Positions 58,728 through 64,000 of a stretch of 64,000 bases of DNA are shown here, one piece after another. Each line of letters starts with the position of its first letter. Position 1 is the stretch's first letter. The stretch is taken from positions 1 through 64,000 of the forward strand of contig CAJWWK010000001.1 of the NCBI GenBank assembly GCA_913048295.1, read 5' to 3'. The position numbers and the translations under genes are program-made. The DNA comes from an uncultured Dehalococcoidia bacterium. GTDB lineage: Bacteria; Chloroflexota; Dehalococcoidia; Lucifugimonadales; Lucifugimonadaceae. The notes below the pieces were generated by a model, which did no database searches, was not told the origin of the DNA, and worked only from the letters and a program-made list of their open reading frames with translations.

Positions 58728-59213
58728 TTGTTCGAAACTATCAACCAGTATTCTGCAGTCATCGCCATCCCGGGATTCCTGGTGGCAATGTTCGCATTGC
58801 TGCCCGTCAGAAGCTGGCGCAGGCGCATCCCGCTCTATTCCGGGGTCGCGATCGCCGGGGTAGTAGCAATGCTCGTTCTGCAGCCCGGCGACAGCACGGT
58901 AGCGAGCGATGCCGAGGCCCGGGACATCATCGTTTACGGGCAGCCTGTTTTCGTGGAGTTTTTCTCAAATACCTGAAGCGTTTGCCTGGCATCAGAACCG
59001 ATCATTCGTTCACTCGAGGGCGAAGTCGGCGACGAGGTTCAGTTTCTCAAGCTGAACGTACAGGATGCCATTGTGAACCAGTTGGTTCGCGACTACAGGG
59101 CCTACATAACGCCCACGTTCCTGGTTATTGGCCGTGACGGCGAGGTAATTTGGCGCCAGGGGGGCGGTTTGCTGAAAAAAGGGGATGCGCTCGCAGCCCT
59201 GAACTCACAGTAG
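58728..59213 (+). CDS. membrane-anchored thioredoxin-like protein, candidate selenoprotein (in-frame TGA at 58974-58976 read as Sec, UxxC)
   Basis: TTG start with upstream AGGA; N-terminal TM helices; PVFVEFFSNT-(TGA)-SVCLASEPIIRSLEGEVGDEVQFLKLNVQDAIVNQLVRDYRAYITPTFLVIGRDGEVIWRQGGGLLKKGDALAALNSQ*; frame stays open to TAG 59211-59213 with conserved cis-Pro TPTF. Confidence 0.75.
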
Positions 59214-59274
59214 ACGGGAATTCGCCAGAGGATCCTCACCCCTGATATTTACCGAAATGACGGGGCACATCCAC

Positions 59275-59307
59275 AGAGATTCCTCCGCAAGAGACGGGAA
59301 ACCGGGT
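59275..59307 (+). repeat. dispersed intergenic repeat, copy C
   Basis: AGAGATTCCTCCGCAAGAGACGGGAAACCGGGT, aligns to copies A and B. Confidence 0.45.
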
Positions 59308-59315
59308 AATAGAAG

Positions 59316-60173
59316 TTAATTCCGATCAAGACGCGCAGTGATTTCTTCGCGTGACGGGCAACCTGTCATGCCCTCGGACTCTATTGCGACTGCTGCCGCC
59401 CCTGCCGCGTAGCGGGCTGCGTCTTCAAGGTGATTACGCTCGTTGAGGGCAATCACAAACGCGGTTGCCCAGATATCACCGGCCCCTGTGACGTCAACGG
59501 GAGAGGCGGAAATCGCTGGCGCTTCGAGCCATGTTCCGGATTGCCAGATTCTTGCCCCCAGCGCCCCGCGGGTAATACAAATGATCTCGCCTAGATCGAA
59601 CAACTGCCGCTCGGGCAGGTCTTGGACTTCGGATTCCGATGTGACGACCACATTCCATTTTCGACCACCCGCCAGCGATGACGGCAGGCTGTTGCCGTGG
59701 GTTATCACACCGTCGGGTCCCCATCTGCGCAGCCAACCGGAAGGGATGAGGCATGACAGTCCGGAATTAAACCAGCTCACGCAGTCGGTTGGCAGTTCGT
59801 GGAGCAGCGGTCCGGCAAATAGAATGTCTGGCTGTGTCCAACTTTCCGGCAAGGATACCTGCGGTATTTTGTTGCCTGATGCGAGCAGCACCTGCGATCG
59901 TTCACCAGAATCGTAGTAGTTGGCGAATGTAGATGTGTGTTCACTCTCTGTGACACGGACATCGATACCGGCGAGGACTTCCCGCACCGGGTAGTCCTGA
60001 TCGACAGCCGTGAGGATTCCGGTGCTGAAGCCGTGCTTCCTGGCGGTGAGGGCGGCGTAGGCGGCTGCTCCGCCCGGCGTGTGGTGACTCGGCGGACCGT
60101 TATCGACGATATTTACATCGAACGAAAGGTGACCGATCGCTACGAAGCTGGGTGATGGGGAGTTGTTAGTCAC
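59316..60173 (-). CDS. PfkB family carbohydrate kinase
   Basis: 285 aa; GHLSFDVNIVDNGPPSHHTPGGAAAYAALTARKHG; ASPVDVTGAGDIWATAFVIALNERNHLEDAARYAAGAAAVAIE. Confidence 0.9.
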   Translation of the reverse strand: MTNNSPSPSFVAIGHLSFDVNIVDNGPPSHHTPGGAAAYAALTARKHGFSTGILTAVDQDYPVREVLAGIDVRVTESEHTSTFANYYDSGERSQVLLASGNKIPQVSLPESWTQPDILFAGPLLHELPTDCVSWFNSGLSCLIPSGWLRRWGPDGVITHGNSLPSSLAGGRKWNVVVTSESEVQDLPERQLFDLGEIICITRGALGARIWQSGTWLEAPAISASPVDVTGAGDIWATAFVIALNERNHLEDAARYAAGAAAVAIESEGMTGCPSREEITARLDRN

Positions 60174-60186
60174 CTGCCTGTAGCAC

Positions 60187-61203
60187 CTAATCCAGTGGGA
60201 AGATTACTACCCTGCGCTGGTTTCCTTCGCCTTCCGATTCGGTACGTACTTCGGGGTGGTCGGCCAGCGACATGTGGACGATGCGTCGTTCGGCCGGCGA
60301 CATCGGCTCAAGGCTGTCTTCCCGTCCGCTCGATGCCACCCGTCCCGCGGTGCGGTGGGCGAGCCTGCGTAACATTTGATAGCGGCGTTCCCGGTAGTCT
60401 TCAATATCTATCGCTACGTACGCTTTGCGGCCCAGCTGGCGGCTGGTAATCATGCGAATAAGGAACTGGAGCGCCTGGAGTGTTTCACCGCGCCTGCCGA
60501 TCAACAGTCCTGCGTCCTGGCCTTCGATTTCGAAAACAAGTGATCCCTCTTCATCGTCATCACGGACATAAGTATCGGCAATAACGCCCATTGCACCCAG
60601 GAAGTAGTCGAGGAGTTCTGACACAAGTTGTTCAGCTTCCTCGTCTTTTTCCCGCGGGACCGGCGGTGAGGAATCCCTGGGCGCAGTTGATCGAAAGGAC
60701 CCACGCTCATCACGTCGCTCTTTAGATTCGGTCTCTTCGCCAGCACGTGATTGTTGCTCGCTCTCGGTGCGGGGAGACTCATCGCCCCGGCCCTGGTCAT
60801 TTCGGTTGCGTCCGCGGCCGCGGCCACGACCCCGGCCCCTGCCGCGGCTCCTGCCCCCGGGTCCACGGGCACTGCGCCCTTCCTCCTCGGGTTCACTGGA
60901 GGTTTCGCTCCGATCCCCATCGTTTTCCGAACGATCATCGGTCGGTTCGTACGACGCCTTTTCAGCGACCGCAGGCTCATCGACGTCTTCGAGCTCGTCG
61001 ATAGCAAAGGCCGGGTTGTTCTCGTCGAGTGAGGAGATCTCGATTTCAGCGGTCTCGCCACCGAAACCGAGGATCCCCGAACGACCGGGCCTAATTACCC
61101 TAATGTCTACGTCTTCGAGTTCTACGCGCAGTTCGGCGAGAGCGGTTTCGGTTGCTTCGTCGACCGTCTTTCCTGAGAACTTCCGTGCTCTTGTCATCGT
61201 CAT
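60187..61203 (-). CDS. jag: Jag/KhpB-like KH-R3H RNA-binding protein
   Basis: MTMTRARKFSGKTVDEATETALAELRVELEDVDIRVIRPGRSGILGFGGETAEIEI; KH GRRGETLQALQFLIRMITS; R3H PMSPAERRIVHMSLADHPEVRTESEGEGNQRRVVI; follows yidC. Confidence 0.92.
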   Translation of the reverse strand: MTMTRARKFSGKTVDEATETALAELRVELEDVDIRVIRPGRSGILGFGGETAEIEISSLDENNPAFAIDELEDVDEPAVAEKASYEPTDDRSENDGDRSETSSEPEEEGRSARGPGGRSRGRGRGRGRGRGRNRNDQGRGDESPRTESEQQSRAGEETESKERRDERGSFRSTAPRDSSPPVPREKDEEAEQLVSELLDYFLGAMGVIADTYVRDDDEEGSLVFEIEGQDAGLLIGRRGETLQALQFLIRMITSRQLGRKAYVAIDIEDYRERRYQMLRRLAHRTAGRVASSGREDSLEPMSPAERRIVHMSLADHPEVRTESEGEGNQRRVVIFPLD

Positions 61204-62065
61204 CTGACTCCTTCGGACTGGACGTTTGTCCCTTTGGTGCATTGGCTTCGGCCGCGACCTGCGCCGCCCGTTCAGCCCTGCTCGTTTCCGTACCCAGGAA
61301 CGATCGCCCGAACAGTTCGATTGGTTGCTTGCCGCCGACGTAGTACTGAATTACCACGCCGACAATGTTTGAGAACAGGATGTAGACGGCCAGACCAGCC
61401 GGGAACTGCCAGGTGAACGCGCCGAACATGATCGGCATCATCCACAGCATCATCTGGTTGGTCTGACGTTGCCGCGGGTCCGACGTCGGGTTCGTGGTCA
61501 TCTTCTGCTGCAGGAACATCGATGCGCCCACCAGGAGCGGCAGGGCGTAGTTCCACGGCACCGCCGCGGCAGAAACAAGGTCCACGAGCGATATGCCGAG
61601 GAACTGGCTATCGAACGGGACCGATGAAATAGCAGGGTTCCAGCCGTAGAACAGGCCTGAAAGGTTCGCCAGACCCTCTGGCGTCGATGGCATGGTGCGG
61701 AGAATCGCGCGGTAGAACCCGATCCAGATCGGCATCTGGACAATCATGGGGCCGAGACAGCCGATCGGGCTTACGCCGGCGGTCTTATAAAGCGCCATGG
61801 TTTCGGTCGACATGGCGCGCCGTGCATCGCCTTTTTCACCCTTGTATTTTTCCTGAATCGCTTTCAGCTTCGGCTGGATGCCCTGCATCTTCTTCATCTG
61901 GCGGGTCTGACGTACAGTCAGGGGGATCATCGCAAGGCGAATGAGAATAGTGAAGACGATGATGCTGAGTCCGAAATTGTTGAAAAGCAGCTTATACAGT
62001 AGCGCGAGGCTGTTAATCATCGGGCGCATGATCACTTCGAGCCAGAGGATGCCAAATATCTCCAT
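61100..62065 (-). CDS. yidC: membrane protein insertase YidC/OxaA
   Basis: 321 aa; LYKLLFNNFGLSIIVFTILIRLAMIPLTVRQTRQMKKMQGIQPKLKAIQEKYKGEKGDARRAMSTETMALYKTAGVSPIGCLGPMIVQMPIWIGFYRAI. Confidence 0.96.
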   Translation of the reverse strand: MEIFGILWLEVIMRPMINSLALLYKLLFNNFGLSIIVFTILIRLAMIPLTVRQTRQMKKMQGIQPKLKAIQEKYKGEKGDARRAMSTETMALYKTAGVSPIGCLGPMIVQMPIWIGFYRAILRTMPSTPEGLANLSGLFYGWNPAISSVPFDSQFLGISLVDLVSAAAVPWNYALPLLVGASMFLQQKMTTNPTSDPRQRQTNQMMLWMMPIMFGAFTWQFPAGLAVYILFSNIVGVVIQYYVGGKQPIELFGRSFLGTETSRAERAAQVAAEANAPKGQTSSPKESDDDDKSTEVLRKDGRRSNRNRSRRTARRTRRRRH

Positions 62066-62115
62066 TTAGTTGGCCTCCCTTCGGACTGGCTTACGGATTG
62101 ATGACGGCATGGTGA

Positions 62116-63483
62116 TCAGTCGCATAGACCGCCGTCTTTCAGATCGACGCAGCCGCGTTGGTTCGTATCGTCAACGGTGAACCACTTGAGGTCGCCGTTC
62201 AGTGCGTGGGCGTAGAGCTTGTCGCCGTAAATCAACGGGGTTGATTTGACCGGTTCGTCGGTGAGAAAAACGCCAAGGGGCTGCCCGTCGATGACTGAAA
62301 CCACCCAGACGTTCTTTTCACTTGATGGGACTGCAAGTGCCCGTTCGCGCGTGTCACCGCGTTTGCGGTTGAACAGGGTTGGAGCGGAGACGATCTGGCC
62401 TTCGATTGAGGTCGACCATCGTTCGGATCCGGTGATTTCATCAAGCGCGTGGATTGAACCGTCCAACCCTGAAACGAAAACCACGCCGTTCTCGATCAAC
62501 GGCTTCGCCCACACCCAGGTGCCAACATCAGTCTTCCACTCACCGTTGCCGGTATTTACATCGGAGTCACTCGAGGACGCCGAGCGGGATGTCGTGTTCA
62601 ACTTGTAGACGTTGCTGCCCAGATCGCCAAAGAATATGTTGCCACTCTCAACCTGGATCGGACCGGCGACCGCGCTATCTGCTGCGAATGTCCACTGGAT
62701 ACGGGAAGACGGGTCGGAATCGAACCGCTCGTCATCGGCTGCGTTTATTGCGTAGACCGTACCCGCCAGGGTGGCAACGTATGCGGTCGAGCCTTCGACG
62801 GCAACACCGCTCCAGGCATTTCCGTCGAGAGCGATACGCCATTTAACCCGGGGTGATCCCGGCGCAGTATATAAGGCATAGAGATAACCGTCGGCCCCAT
62901 CATTTTCTTCACCGAGGGCACTGGTCCCGACAAGTAACGTGGTTCCGATCACCGCGATCTGCCCGACGAGCTTGGTATTTAGTTCCAGGCCCGTTGGACC
63001 CCAGATCGAAAAGCCGTCGGCCAGGCTCACGGCGAAGATTTCACCGTCGCAATTGTCGCCCCGGCATGTGTAGCCGGCATCGTAAACATTGTCGCCGACT
63101 ATCACCGGGCTACCGTATATTGCACCCAGCCCGTCCTCACGCGGGTAGCGCCAGTCGAGGTCGAGGTTTCCAGTTGACGGATCGAACCTGACCAGATTTC
63201 CGTCGCGGTTCCCGACGAGCAGCATATCGTCTTGCACGACTGGTGCCGACCAACCGCCCTGCGGCGTCAGGTCGTTCATACACGCAGCGCTCGCGAATAT
63301 CACAAAGATGATCGCGAATAGAACTGGCAACCGTTTCCTGTTGCTTCGAATGTGTCTCTCGGGCTTCAACCCGCCAGTGCTACTGCGAATCATGCCTACT
63401 GATGACGATGGCGTCATGTGCCTCCAGGCTTTTCTGGACTGATCGTGGGCTAACGGTGAAATAAACCACCAGGCCGCGATCAA
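62116..63483 (-). CDS. PQQ-like beta-propeller repeat lipoprotein (BamB-like); true start probably downstream of ORF start
   Basis: 455 aa ORF; LPVLFAIIFVIFASAACMNDLTPQGGW lipoprotein signal then repeated GxVYAxNAxDxxxxW-type blades (GTVYAINAADDERFDSDPSSRIQWTF, GSIHALDEITGSERWSTSIEGQIVSAP). Confidence 0.85.
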   Translation of the reverse strand: MIAAWWFISPLAHDQSRKAWRHMTPSSSVGMIRSSTGGLKPERHIRSNRKRLPVLFAIIFVIFASAACMNDLTPQGGWSAPVVQDDMLLVGNRDGNLVRFDPSTGNLDLDWRYPREDGLGAIYGSPVIVGDNVYDAGYTCRGDNCDGEIFAVSLADGFSIWGPTGLELNTKLVGQIAVIGTTLLVGTSALGEENDGADGYLYALYTAPGSPRVKWRIALDGNAWSGVAVEGSTAYVATLAGTVYAINAADDERFDSDPSSRIQWTFAADSAVAGPIQVESGNIFFGDLGSNVYKLNTTSRSASSSDSDVNTGNGEWKTDVGTWVWAKPLIENGVVFVSGLDGSIHALDEITGSERWSTSIEGQIVSAPTLFNRKRGDTRERALAVPSSEKNVWVVSVIDGQPLGVFLTDEPVKSTPLIYGDKLYAHALNGDLKWFTVDDTNQRGCVDLKDGGLCD

Positions 63484-63489
63484 AATGGA

Positions 63490-63735
63490 TTATTTAGAAG
63501 AACTTTCAGGTTTTTTTCCGGGGGCAGGGACAGGGTCGAAACCCCGCGCCCGACCGGGATGACACCGGCTAATACGGCGTATTGCAAGCCACGAACCGGC
63601 AAACGCTCTATGAGTCTGGATCGCCTCTGCTGCAAATTCCGAGCATGTCGGGTCGTACCGACACTGGCCTGGCCAGTAGGGTGATATCGCCAGTTTGTAG
63701 ACCCGGATGAGCATCAGGAATATTTTGGACATCAC
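63490..63735 (-). CDS. yidD: membrane protein insertion efficiency factor YidD
   Basis: 81 aa; IRVYKLAISPYWPGQCRYDPTCSEFAAEAIQTHRAFAGSWLAIRRISRCHPG. Confidence 0.96.
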   Translation of the reverse strand: MMSKIFLMLIRVYKLAISPYWPGQCRYDPTCSEFAAEAIQTHRAFAGSWLAIRRISRCHPGRARGFDPVPAPGKKPESSSK

Positions 63736-64000
63736 CTGTCCTCTCTCGCGCTACCCGTGGCTGACGCACTGAACTGAATCCTCAGGCGGCCCATCGACTG
63801 GCGCATCGTTTCATCGAGTATCGAATACGAAACGTTAGATGCCTCGGGTTTCGCGGTGATGATTACGTCCCAGCCGTCGGCAATATTCATATCGGAGAAG
63901 GCCTGGCATAATCGTCGTTTGATCAGGTTTCGGCTGACGGCGTTACCGACTCGTTTGCTTACAGAGAGTCCGATTCTCGAAAAGGGGAGGTCGTTACGCA
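63732..64000 (-). CDS. rnpA: ribonuclease P protein component (C-terminal part; gene continues beyond window)
   Basis: Reverse complement reads RNDLPFSRIGLSVSKRVGNAVSRNLIKRRLCQAFSDMNIADGWDVIITAKPEAS...*; overlaps yidD start. Confidence 0.92.
   Translation of the reverse strand, partial: RNDLPFSRIGLSVSKRVGNAVSRNLIKRRLCQAFSDMNIADGWDVIITAKPEASNVSYSILDETMRQSMGRLRIQFSASATGSAREDR

Noticed and set aside
58974-58976. Treating the TGA as the natural end of an 82-aa membrane protein
   Set aside because: The frame continues with strong thioredoxin-fold similarity including the second motif Cys and cis-Pro, so a simple 82-aa product explains the sequence poorly.
1-64000. tRNA, rRNA, CRISPR array, transposase or prophage genes
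   Set aside because: None recognised by eye on either strand; a tRNAscan-SE/Infernal run would be needed to exclude small RNAs.

Overview
The window is a chromosomal segment from a GC-rich bacterium, probably a Chloroflexota (SAR202/Dehalococcoidia-like) lineage; the lineage is my inference from gene content and protein style. Most of it is housekeeping. The left end has panB (partial), a DUF2520 protein and a P1-family peptidase, then guaB3-like, hisS, prfA and prmC. A ~21 kb ribosomal-protein/RNAP supercluster follows on the minus strand: rpsL-rpsG-fusA-rpsJ-rplCDWB-rpsS-rplV-rpsC-rplP-rpmC-rpsQ-rplNXE-rpsNH-rplFR-rpsE-rpmD-rplO-secY-adk-[map remnant]-infA-rpmJ-rpsMKD-rpoA-rplQ-truA-rplM-rpsI. 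Next comes a nitrogen cluster (GlnR-like regulator, glnA, gltB, gltD, nadE), an HtrA-like protease, a LysR regulator, recA, a CNNM/CorC-type protein, tilS, a pncB-like gene, purH/purM/purF, tlyA, a UbiA-family gene and an HdrD-like Fe-S protein. A small accessory stretch follows at about 56.8-59.3 kb, and the window ends with pfkB-jag-yidC-PQQ propeller-yidD-rnpA. The most notable observations are: (1) a membrane-anchored thioredoxin-like gene at 58728-59213 whose in-frame TGA sits exactly at the first Cys of a CxxC motif, giving a candidate UxxC selenoprotein that ORF callers truncate; (2) a decayed map (methionine aminopeptidase) inside the ribosomal operon, with an internal deletion and an in-frame TAG; (3) a beta-class DNA methyltransferase overlapping by 4 bp (ATGA) a PD-(D/E)XK-like ORF, a candidate compact restriction-modification pair; (4) low-complexity histone-like or Gly/Arg-rich extensions on several ribosomal proteins; (5) a GlnR-like orphan regulator lacking the usual phosphoacceptor Asp next to glnA-gltBD-nadE. 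No tRNA, rRNA, CRISPR array, transposase or prophage genes were recognised.
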